Part shown: one piece after another, positions 1 to 6,793 of the stretch
Position numbering within the stretch: position 1 is the stretch's first letter
How the letters are laid out: each line of letters begins with the position of its first letter
Assembly: GCA_938040915.1 (NCBI GenBank)
Contig: CALHZE010000050.1
Span: 1 to 23,996 of the forward strand
Reading direction: 5' to 3'
Origin: an uncultured Bacteroidia bacterium
GTDB taxonomy: Bacteria > Bacteroidota > Bacteroidia > Bacteroidales > CAJPTX01
DNA length: 23,996 bases
The notes under the pieces: generated by a model
Database searches by the model: none
What the model saw: only the letters and a program-made list of their open reading frames with translations
Told to the model about the DNA's origin: nothing
Position numbers and translations under genes: made by a program

Positions 1-489
1 AACCTCTATGCTCAAGTTACGGAGGAGTGTTAGGCAGCGCGCTTCTATATTCTCTTTGAGCATTTGCGTTTGTGTATTGTACATCGAGGCGCTCTCCTCT
101 GCAAGTGTTTGTAGCAGGTTAATGGCAAACTGGGTATTGATTTGCGCCAGCCCTAAGAGCCCAGCATAGGGGAGGTGTATAAGCGTTGCGTCACGATAAA
201 CCTCGAGCATCCACGGCTCGGGGTCTTGTTTTACCGTGTAGTTGAGTAAGAGCCATTCGCTACTGTGAAATAGTTGCGGACCGAAGCGCCGCCCTGCCGC
301 CGAGGCACTCCGTACCCCTACAAGTCCGCTCAGCAAGTAAACCGCAGGGCGCGGGGGGATTAACCCGCGATAATAGCCCCCGCCACGCCGTACGCGCTCT
401 AGGCTCGCTTCGTTGGCTATGCGTAATAGTTGTAGAGCGTCTAACCCGCGGAAGAGTGGAACGTGGGTCTGAAGATAGTGGGCGTCCAT
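1..489 (-). CDS. Crp/Fnr-family transcriptional regulator (N-terminal 163 residues; 3' end outside window)
   Basis: Reading the minus strand from the ATG at 489 gives an open frame of 163 codons that runs off the left edge without a stop. The translation starts MDAHYLQTHVPLFRGLDALQ and has the layout of a cNMP-binding (Crp/Fnr effector) domain. An entry helix with F-x-GL and LLRIA is followed by G-G-x-YYRGL, YLLSGLVGVRS, GRRFGPQLF and EWLL. A long dimerisation-type helix starts near residue 115 and is followed by R-C-L-T-L-L. The DNA-binding HTH should lie beyond the edge and cannot be checked. No Cys cluster of the Fnr 4Fe-4S type is visible in this part. It diverges from the chemotaxis operon, with a perfect palindrome between them, so autoregulation is plausible. 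The family call is good; the ligand is unknown. Confidence 0.8.
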   Translation of the reverse strand, partial: MDAHYLQTHVPLFRGLDALQLLRIANEASLERVRRGGGYYRGLIPPRPAVYLLSGLVGVRSASAAGRRFGPQLFHSSEWLLLNYTVKQDPEPWMLEVYRDATLIHLPYAGLLGLAQINTQFAINLLQTLAEESASMYNTQTQMLKENIEARCLTLLRNLSIEV

Positions 490-501
490 CTGGTGGAGAT
501 G

Positions 502-521
502 TTTGTAACTATTGTTACAAA
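502..521. promoter_or_regulatory. Perfect inverted repeat, candidate Crp/Fnr-type operator
   Basis: TTTGTAAC-TATT-GTTACAAA: 8-bp perfect arms around a 4-nt centre, 12 bp upstream of the start of the Crp/Fnr gene. It overlaps the candidate -7 box of that gene and so sits near its expected transcription start, a position suited to autorepression. The core GTAAC-N4-GTTAC resembles, as I recall, a motif described for HcpR-type Crp/Fnr regulators. That match is from memory. Confidence 0.6.
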
Positions 522-525
522 ACTA
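518..525 (-). promoter_or_regulatory. Candidate -7 box for the Crp/Fnr gene
   Basis: Read on the minus strand, 525 to 518 is TAGTTTTG, an exact match to the Bacteroidota TAnnTTTG -7 consensus, 28 bp before the start codon at 489. A TTG at 542-540 could be the -33 element but is only 14 bp away, shorter than the usual 17-20. Confidence 0.5.
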
Positions 526-579
526 GAGAAAACTTCGCACAAGGATGGGAAAATTGACAACGCTATGAGGCAAAATGCG

Positions 580-587
580 TTTCTTTG
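580..587 (+). promoter_or_regulatory. Possible -7 box of the chemotaxis operon
   Basis: TTTCTTTG matches TAnnTTTG except for the second base and ends 17 bp before the first operon start at 605. There is no well-spaced -33 element (the nearest TTG is at 554-556). The palindrome at 502-521 would be centred about 80 bp upstream of the resulting start, a distance compatible with an activator site. Weak evidence. Confidence 0.3.
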
Positions 588-604
588 CTTGAGAATAGAA
601 CCGA

Positions 605-2422
605 ATGGCTACGAACGAATCTACCCATACAGGAAACTCCTCAGAGGTCACGTCTTCCTCGATTTGCACGGTCTCAGAGATTGTGGAGTTGTTTGAGAGC
701 GTGGATCTCAAAATACAAGCTTTACACCAGTGTTCGGCTGAGGATTTTTTGGGGCTTAATGCCAAGTTTAAGGGCTTTTACAAGGAGTCAAAGAATGTCT
801 CGAAGGACGCCTCGGCGCTCCTCGAGCTCTTTTCGAGATCGAAGAATGACCAGCTGAAGAGTGACCTTGAGCGCTGTCGAACCGAACTCCAACAGAGTCT
901 TGTCGCCCTCAAAGAGCAACAGTCAGAAACGCTGCGCATTATGAGGCAGCTCAACGATGCGCTCGAGGAGTATCTTTTCCCCCTGCGACACATCAATAAC
1001 GAGTTTGCTATTCTCAATATGGAGCTCATTGCTGTCGACGCGGTCTTCCGTAGCGTAAGCAAAGAGAACAAAGCCTATTCGAGTCGCTTTAATGCGATAA
1101 CCCACGAGTGGGAAAACTTCGTGGTTGAGATTGTCGAGACTAAGAAACTCTCGCAGGTCTTTTTACAGGAACTGAGTTATTCGCTTAACCACATCGAGTT
1201 GATCGGTGGGCGTGGAATTCGTAGTCTGATCTCCTTGCTTGACTATGTGGAGCAGGGAAAGCACCTCTTTGAGGTAAAGCAACGCGAGTCAGACGAGAAC
1301 CTGCCAGAGCTCCGTGCCAAGGGCGACTCGTGTGCCAAGAGCATTGCCGATGTCATCACGAGCCTCCAGTATCAAGACATTATCCGCCAAAAGATGGAGC
1401 ACATCCAGCAGGCGCATATCAAGCTTTTGGAAAATCTACGGCAAACCGATGTGCGCGCCACAGAAGATGCGTGGACGTCGGTATTGGTACAGGTGCGCGA
1501 CATCTCGGCGCTTCAGGCTGCACAGCTTCTGGCAACCAACAAGGAGTATCAAGCGGCGATAGAGGCTATTGCGCTCCACTTCCGCTCGATTGCAAAGGAG
1601 ATGAGTGCTGTCGCCTCGATTTGTCGCAACACGATGAGTGAGGACGAGCACATGCGCCGGACGGCGATCTCGGATCTTGCCGAGCGCTTCCGTCGGACAG
1701 ATTCACTCCTCGCACGCGTATTAGACGTCTTTCCCGAGTGTACGCGCGAGGTGCTCTTTATCCGCGATGGTGCCAATACGTTGCAAAAGCGTATTGATGA
1801 GCATCTACAGACGTTTGCTTCGTTGTCGCAACAGGTGCGGGAGCTTTTAGAGCCCTTCCGTGAAGTGAAGGGGGCTCATTTTGAGAACTACTTGGCGCAG
1901 ATCTACGAGATGCTCGACACCATGCACCACAATATGGAGACGGTGCGCGTGCACAATCAGGTCATTTTTGAGGCCATCGAAGGGCTTGGGCTCTATGCGC
2001 AAAAGCTCGGAGAGAGTGACTTGTTGTGGCACTATGTGCAAGTGAATGTCCGTAGGGCACACTCCCTTGCCGAGCACCTTTTGAGTACGGAAAAGGAAAG
2101 CAACACGCTTTTACTCAACATTGAGAAGACCTCGCGCGCTATTTGTGATGATACGCAGGCGGCGCTCGCTGCCGTCCGTTACTATGACTTCTTTGAGAAC
2201 GTCATTGCTGAGATCGTGAAAGGGCTCTCGGCGATGAGCTCGCGCATCTGTGCGAACGTAGACCTTTCGGTGCACAGTGACATGACCGAGGTGCGCGACC
2301 TCTACACAATGGAAAGTGAGCGGAAGCTGCACGACCAGTTTACAGGAGGCGTGCAGGGCGAAGCTATGTCAGAGGAGGAGACGGGCGCGGCGGCGGACGA
2401 CGATGATTTAGAACTATTTTAG
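605..2422 (+). CDS. 605-aa all-helical protein with CheZ-like motif, first gene of chemotaxis operon
   Basis: I do not recognise a named family over the full length. The protein is almost entirely predicted helix/coiled coil, with no signal peptide, membrane segment or methyl-accepting receptor hairpin signature. Residues 252-265 read TSLQYQDIIRQKME. This resembles the active-site helix of the CheY phosphatase CheZ, where D and Q stand four apart (here D258 and Q262). A second, looser copy, RYYDFFENVIAEI, lies at 525-537 (D528, N532). The C-terminus is a low-complexity acidic linker ending DDDDLELF. In layout this recalls the linker and C-terminal CheY-binding peptide of CheZ. The operon has no other obvious CheY-phosphate phosphatase apart from the kinase-like protein downstream, so a signal-termination or scaffold role is plausible. 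Function is inference. The ATG at 605 is the first start in frame after the candidate promoter. Confidence 0.85.
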   Translation: MATNESTHTGNSSEVTSSSICTVSEIVELFESVDLKIQALHQCSAEDFLGLNAKFKGFYKESKNVSKDASALLELFSRSKNDQLKSDLERCRTELQQSLVALKEQQSETLRIMRQLNDALEEYLFPLRHINNEFAILNMELIAVDAVFRSVSKENKAYSSRFNAITHEWENFVVEIVETKKLSQVFLQELSYSLNHIELIGGRGIRSLISLLDYVEQGKHLFEVKQRESDENLPELRAKGDSCAKSIADVITSLQYQDIIRQKMEHIQQAHIKLLENLRQTDVRATEDAWTSVLVQVRDISALQAAQLLATNKEYQAAIEAIALHFRSIAKEMSAVASICRNTMSEDEHMRRTAISDLAERFRRTDSLLARVLDVFPECTREVLFIRDGANTLQKRIDEHLQTFASLSQQVRELLEPFREVKGAHFENYLAQIYEMLDTMHHNMETVRVHNQVIFEAIEGLGLYAQKLGESDLLWHYVQVNVRRAHSLAEHLLSTEKESNTLLLNIEKTSRAICDDTQAALAAVRYYDFFENVIAEIVKGLSAMSSRICANVDLSVHSDMTEVRDLYTMESERKLHDQFTGGVQGEAMSEEETGAAADDDDLELF

Positions 2423-2462
2423 GGGGGGATGCTCTCTCTCTTGATGATATCTTATTTATACC

Positions 2463-2798
2463 ATGAAGACAGCGAAGCTTAATATGTCTGACGGCAAGGA
2501 GAAGGGCGAGGGGATTCTCTCGCTCGAGGGTAATCTGACGTTGGATAATGTAGACCAGATCGTTCGCTTCTTTCGCGAAGCCGTCGATAAGTATACCAAG
2601 CTCTCAGTTGAGCTAAGCGATGTTATCTCACTCGACCTCGGCTTTCTCCAGCTCCTTTGGAGTCTAGAGGTGGCTGTACAACAGAAAGGGGAGTCGTTGG
2701 GCGTCCGGATGGATCTGAATCAGGAGCTCGACCAGCTACTCCGTAACACCGGTTTTACTCGATGGTTGGGCTCTACGGCCTCGGCCACCAAACAATAG
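2463..2798 (+). CDS. STAS-domain protein, no phosphorylatable Ser
   Basis: A 111-residue single STAS domain (anti-sigma-antagonist fold): a first strand GILSLEGNLTLDNVDQI, then a conserved strand-loop-helix at 50-68, ELSDVISLDLGFLQLLWSL. In phosphorylation-switched STAS proteins the loop reads D-S-S-G-L. Here residues 58-62 are D-L-G-F-L, so both Ser positions are lost. The form LD-x-x-x-LQLL resembles the STAS proteins I know from bacterial chemosensory clusters, where the domain is more likely a protein-interaction module than a phospho-switch. It lies 40 bp after the helical protein gene and 7 bp before the CheY-like gene, so it is co-transcribed with both. The partner is unknown. Confidence 0.85.
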   Translation: MKTAKLNMSDGKEKGEGILSLEGNLTLDNVDQIVRFFREAVDKYTKLSVELSDVISLDLGFLQLLWSLEVAVQQKGESLGVRMDLNQELDQLLRNTGFTRWLGSTASATKQ

Positions 2799-2805
2799 GA
2801 AAACG

Positions 2806-3171
2806 ATGCCTAAGAAGATTTTAATCGTTGACGATTCAGAGAGCATCCGCGAGGTCGTGAGTTTCACCTTGGAAAACGAAGGTTTCGAAGTGTTGATCGC
2901 GAACGACGGGACGGATGCGCTTAAGTTCCTCGACGGGCGCGAGATCGACATGATTATCACCGACCTCCACATGCCCGAAATGGATGGAATAACCCTGATC
3001 AAACACGTGCGGGAGATGGAGGCCTACCAGCGCATTCCGATCCTCTTCTTGACCACAGAGTCGCAGACGGCCAAGAAGATGGAAGCCAAAGAGGCGGGGG
3101 CCACAGGATGGATTATTAAACCCTTTGTGCCGGCGAAACTCATCGCCGCCCTACAGAAAGTGCTTCGGTGA
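2806..3171 (+). CDS. cheY: CheY-like single-domain response regulator
   Basis: This is a stand-alone receiver of 121 residues with all catalytic positions: the acidic pair D9/D10, phospho-acceptor D53 in MIITDLHMPEMDG, the switch Thr in LFLTTES (T83/T84) and K105 in the WIIKPF loop. There is no output domain, so it would act by protein contact as CheY does. It sits directly upstream of cheA and its stop overlaps the cheA start, so CheA is the expected phosphodonor. With no flagellar genes nearby, its target is probably not a flagellar switch. In this organism the gliding/T9SS apparatus or a regulator is an option, but that is inference. Confidence 0.92.
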   Translation: MPKKILIVDDSESIREVVSFTLENEGFEVLIANDGTDALKFLDGREIDMIITDLHMPEMDGITLIKHVREMEAYQRIPILFLTTESQTAKKMEAKEAGATGWIIKPFVPAKLIAALQKVLR

Positions 3172-5312
3172 TGGATGCTAGCTTAGATAATTTCAAAAGG
3201 AAGTTTATCGAGGAGGCGGTAGACCTTATCGATGATCTTGAAAAGACCGTCCTGGAGTTGGAAGACAACACCGGCGACATGGATATCGTGCAGCGGATAT
3301 TCCGTATTATGCACACCCTCAAGGGGAATAGCAGTATGTTTGGCTTTGAGCAAATCGACCGCTTTACCCATCACATGGAAACGATCTATGACCAAGTGAG
3401 GAGCGGTGAACGCGAGGTTACACAAGCTACGCTAGACGCGACGCTCCGTTCGGTCGATCATCTCAAAAACCTCCTTGAGGAAGCGGGAAACGAGAGTGCG
3501 GCGCTCATGCAAGAGCAAGAGACGCTCATGCAGCAGATGGACGCCATCATTGAGGGGCGTGCCGTTGCAAGCGCTCCGAAGAAAGAGGGGAATGGTGCGC
3601 CCGTGGCAGCGAGCGCACCATCGCAGGGAAACGATGCGGCGGATAAGGAGTATGAAACATTCTTTATCCGTTATGCCCCCGTGACCGATATTTTTAACAA
3701 CGGGACGAACCCGCTCTATCAGGTTGATGAGTTGCAGGCGTTAGGGACAGCGAAAATCAAGGTGCATTTCGATAAAGTGCCCCCGTTGGAAGAGATCGAG
3801 CCCTCGTTTTGCTATACGTCGTGGGAGATTATCCTCGCTACCGACAAGGGGCAGAACGCAATAGACGATGTCTTTATCTTCGTGGAAAACGATTCTGACC
3901 TTGAGATTCAGCGCCTCGATTCGGGGAATCTGTTAGCCAACCCCCTCTTCGTCTCGGCTTTAGACGACCTTTGGGTAAAGCAGACTACGCCCAACATCGA
4001 GGATATCCGGAAGATCATCCCGCAGCCCGAGCCAGAGCAACAGGTTGAGGCTACGACGACCGTCGCACAAGTGAATGTGAACGCAGCGGCGCGACAGAAT
4101 GCGGCAAAGAATGTGGCAATATCGTCGATTCGCGTGGCTTCGGAGAAGCTTGACGAGTTAATGAACCTCGTTTCCGAGCTTGTGACCACACAGGCTCGCC
4201 TGACCCTTTTTGCCGAAGAGAACGATTTGCCTGGGCTTACGGTTATATCAGAGAACGTACAGAAGCTCAGTCGCCAGTTGCGCGACATCGCTTTTAGCAT
4301 TGTGTTGATCCCGATTGAGAACCTCATTACGCGTTTTCACCGCTTGGTGCGCGATCTCTCACAGGGGTTACATAAAGACGTGCGTTTCTTGACAGAGGGC
4401 TCTGACACCGAGTTGGATAAGACGATTATTGAGGGGTTAGCAGACCCTCTCATGCACATTTTGCGTAATAGTCTCGATCACGGGATTGAGGACGTTGAGA
4501 CGCGCGAGAAGGCTGGGAAACCCCGCCAAGGGACTGTGCGCCTGAAGGCCTTCTACTCGGGCACGAATGTGATGATTCAGGTGTCGGACGATGGGGCGGG
4601 TATTGACCCCGTCGCGGTGCATAATAAGGCGGTAGAAAAAGGGATTATCCCCCCCGATCGTAAGCTCACGCGCCGTGAGACGCTCGACCTTGTCTTTATG
4701 CCAGGTTTTAGCACCGCCAAGAAGGTGACCGACGTCTCGGGGCGCGGTGTCGGGATGGATGTCGTGAAACGGAAGATCTCGGAGTTGCGTGGGGAGGTAG
4801 AGCTCGACTCAGAACGGGGCGTAGGAACGACAATCACCATAAAGTTACCGCTCACGCTGTCGATTATCGACGGTCTGTTGGTTAAGGTTGACGAAACCTC
4901 GTATGTGATCCCATTGTCTGCAGTCGATAAGATCTATGCCGTGGAACACGAGAAGGTGGTAAACCAGTTTAACGACGTTGTCGTGTTAGATGGGAAGCAG
5001 ATCCCCTTCTTCAACCTCCGTAAGGAGTTTAACCTTCCCGAGACGACCCTTGCCATGGAGCAGGTGATCGTGGTGCATTTCGAAGAACGGAAGGTGGGTT
5101 TTGTGGTAGACACTGTCGTAGGGGAGTATCAGGCCGTATTAAAGCCGCTCGGACGCCACTACAAGAACCAAGACATGATTTCTGGGGCTACCATCCTCGG
5201 CGATGGGACGGTGGCACTTGTCATGGATACGAATCGCATCATAAAGCATTTTACGGCAAAAGAGGAGTTTGCGATGGGCTCTCTACAGGTTGCTAATGAG
5301 AATAAAAAGTAA
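3171..5312 (+). CDS. cheA: Chemotaxis histidine kinase CheA
   Basis: CheA takes its signal from receptor-CheW arrays and phosphorylates CheY and CheB. The protein is 713 residues from the ATG at 3171, which overlaps the cheY stop as TGATG. A GTG one codon earlier (3168) is an alternative. Domains in order: HPt/P1 with phospho-acceptor H48 in IMHTLKGNS; a linker rich in Ala/Gly (130-155); a P2-like region (about 155-285) containing PLYQVDELQALG and DDVFIFVEND; a second linker; P3 dimerisation helices (315-375) with LDELMNLVSELV; P4 ATPase with N-box HILRNSLDHG near 430-440, DDGAGID near 473-479 and SGRGVGMD near 523-530; and a CheW-like P5 domain (about 560-695). All catalytic motifs look intact. 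It is the central gene of the operon. Confidence 0.96.
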   Translation: MDASLDNFKRKFIEEAVDLIDDLEKTVLELEDNTGDMDIVQRIFRIMHTLKGNSSMFGFEQIDRFTHHMETIYDQVRSGEREVTQATLDATLRSVDHLKNLLEEAGNESAALMQEQETLMQQMDAIIEGRAVASAPKKEGNGAPVAASAPSQGNDAADKEYETFFIRYAPVTDIFNNGTNPLYQVDELQALGTAKIKVHFDKVPPLEEIEPSFCYTSWEIILATDKGQNAIDDVFIFVENDSDLEIQRLDSGNLLANPLFVSALDDLWVKQTTPNIEDIRKIIPQPEPEQQVEATTTVAQVNVNAAARQNAAKNVAISSIRVASEKLDELMNLVSELVTTQARLTLFAEENDLPGLTVISENVQKLSRQLRDIAFSIVLIPIENLITRFHRLVRDLSQGLHKDVRFLTEGSDTELDKTIIEGLADPLMHILRNSLDHGIEDVETREKAGKPRQGTVRLKAFYSGTNVMIQVSDDGAGIDPVAVHNKAVEKGIIPPDRKLTRRETLDLVFMPGFSTAKKVTDVSGRGVGMDVVKRKISELRGEVELDSERGVGTTITIKLPLTLSIIDGLLVKVDETSYVIPLSAVDKIYAVEHEKVVNQFNDVVVLDGKQIPFFNLRKEFNLPETTLAMEQVIVVHFEERKVGFVVDTVVGEYQAVLKPLGRHYKNQDMISGATILGDGTVALVMDTNRIIKHFTAKEEFAMGSLQVANENKK

Positions 5313-5327
5313 TAACCGCCAGAGAAG

Positions 5328-5885
5328 ATGAGTGATTCGAATATTGCTAAAATAACGTCGTACTTGACGTTTAAGTTAGGCGAAGAGGAGTTTGCAGCAC
5401 ACGTGAGTAAGGTGCTTAATATATTGGAATTGACGAAGATTACCGAAGTCCCCAAGGCACCCAATTATATGACGGGGGTCATCAATCTCCGTGGCTCGGT
5501 GCTCCCAGTCATCGATACTCGCATCAAGTTTGGGATGACCCCGACGGAGTTCTCTGCGAGTACGTGTATCGTGGTGATGGATATCGACCTCGAGGGCGAA
5601 TCTGTCCACGTTGGGGCGCTTGTCGATTCTGTGCAGGCGGTGATTGAGATCGAGCCTAACCAGATCATGCCCCCTCCCTCGCTCGGGAATAAGTACCGTT
5701 CGGAGTTTATCGAAGGCGTAGCGAATGTGAATGATACCTTCGTGATGATTCTTAACATGGATGAGGTCTTTAGTAGCGAGGAGCTCATGGACTTGGCTGC
5801 GAAGAATGCTGAGTCAGATCTCTTGCTGGCTAAGGAGGTGGCGAAAGAGGTCGCCTCTAAGGACGTAAAGAAGGAAGAAGCGTAA
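5328..5885 (+). CDS. cheW: Chemotaxis coupling protein CheW
   Basis: A 185-residue CheW-like adaptor that would bridge receptors and the CheA P5 domain. Diagnostic stretches are YLTFKLGEEEFAAHVSKVLN at the start, then VPKAPNYMTGVINLRGSVLP, VIDTRIKFG, GALVDSVQAV and FIEGVANVNDTFVMILNMDE. The CheW fold ends near residue 150. The remaining tail of about 30 residues is Lys/Glu/Ala-rich (AKEVAKEVASKDVKKEEA), longer than in E. coli CheW and probably a flexible or helical extension. It lies 15 bp after cheA and is the only CheW in the window. Confidence 0.95.
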   Translation: MSDSNIAKITSYLTFKLGEEEFAAHVSKVLNILELTKITEVPKAPNYMTGVINLRGSVLPVIDTRIKFGMTPTEFSASTCIVVMDIDLEGESVHVGALVDSVQAVIEIEPNQIMPPPSLGNKYRSEFIEGVANVNDTFVMILNMDEVFSSEELMDLAAKNAESDLLLAKEVAKEVASKDVKKEEA

Positions 5886-5917
5886 CTCGCGGAGAGAGCA
5901 CATCGTGTCGTTAGGTG

Positions 5918-6793
5918 ATGGTGAGAGAAGACGAGTTTGCTTTATCCAACCTTCCGGGTAGCTATCGTGCTCAGCTGAGCGATGCCGAATTTGCGAAGCT
6001 GAGTGCCTTTATCTACAACGTCTCGGGGATTAAGATGCCGCCCGCGAAGCGAATCATGCTTCAGAGTCGTCTTCAGAAACGACTCCGAGAACTGAACATG
6101 GATTCGTTCAAAGAGTATACCGAATATGTACTCAGCGAGCGAGGAAAGCAGGAGGAGCTTATTCACATGCTCGATGTGGTGAGCACCAATAAGACAGACT
6201 TCTTTCGTGAACCTGTGCACTTCGATTTTCTCCGCGAGACCGTACTCCCGCTCCATGTCCAAGAGACGCCGAGCGCGCCTATTAAGATCTGGAGTGCGGC
6301 CTGCTCGAGCGGCGAAGAGCCCTACACCATCTCTATGGTGATCTCGGAATTTATGCGCAATGGCGGGGGGCTGCGAGACTATACGATCCTCGGCACCGAC
6401 CTGAGCACCAAGGTGCTGAAAATGGCGGAAAATGCCGTTTACAAGATGGAGCGTGTGGAGGGGATTCCTATCGAAATTTTGCACCGCTATTTTCTGCGGA
6501 GCAAAGATCGCGAGAACCCGACGGTACGGGTCGTGCCCGAGCTGCGTAAGCATATCAAGCTTCAGCGTATGAACTTTATGGACGACACTTACCCGATTAA
6601 CGAGACGTTTGACGTAATTTTTTGCCGGAACGTCCTTATCTACTTTGATCGGCAGACGCAGGAGCAAGTGATAGGCAAGCTCTGCACAAAGCTTAAAAAG
6701 GGAGGCTTTTTCTTCCTCGGGCACTCAGAGTCGATTATGAATATGGACTTGCCGCTACACTCTGTGAAACCTACCATCTTTCGTAAGATTTAA
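5918..6793 (+). CDS. cheR: Chemotaxis receptor methyltransferase CheR
   Basis: CheR transfers methyl groups from S-adenosylmethionine to receptor glutamates. From the ATG at 5918 the protein has 291 residues; a GTG one codon upstream is possible. The N-terminal helical CheR domain (about 20-85) is followed by TNKTDFFRE (91-98), the SAM-binding motif SAACSSGEEPYT (126-137), LGTDLS (158-163), FDVIFCRNVLIYFD (231-244) and GHSES (268-272), all typical of the family. There is no C-terminal TPR or NWETF-tether extension. Its presence means methylatable receptors should exist elsewhere in the genome. The next gene overlaps its stop (TAATG). Confidence 0.96.
   Translation: MVREDEFALSNLPGSYRAQLSDAEFAKLSAFIYNVSGIKMPPAKRIMLQSRLQKRLRELNMDSFKEYTEYVLSERGKQEELIHMLDVVSTNKTDFFREPVHFDFLRETVLPLHVQETPSAPIKIWSAACSSGEEPYTISMVISEFMRNGGGLRDYTILGTDLSTKVLKMAENAVYKMERVEGIPIEILHRYFLRSKDRENPTVRVVPELRKHIKLQRMNFMDDTYPINETFDVIFCRNVLIYFDRQTQEQVIGKLCTKLKKGGFFFLGHSESIMNMDLPLHSVKPTIFRKI

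Noticed and set aside
605..2422. Soluble methyl-accepting receptor for the chemotaxis operon
   Set aside because: It is helical and in the right operon, but the highly conserved receptor hairpin-tip signature that contacts CheA and CheW is absent.
5942..6724. Long minus-strand frame (260 codons) opposite cheR
   Set aside because: It mirrors the codon structure of a clearly real cheR gene. The translation is His/Arg-rich with no domain signature.
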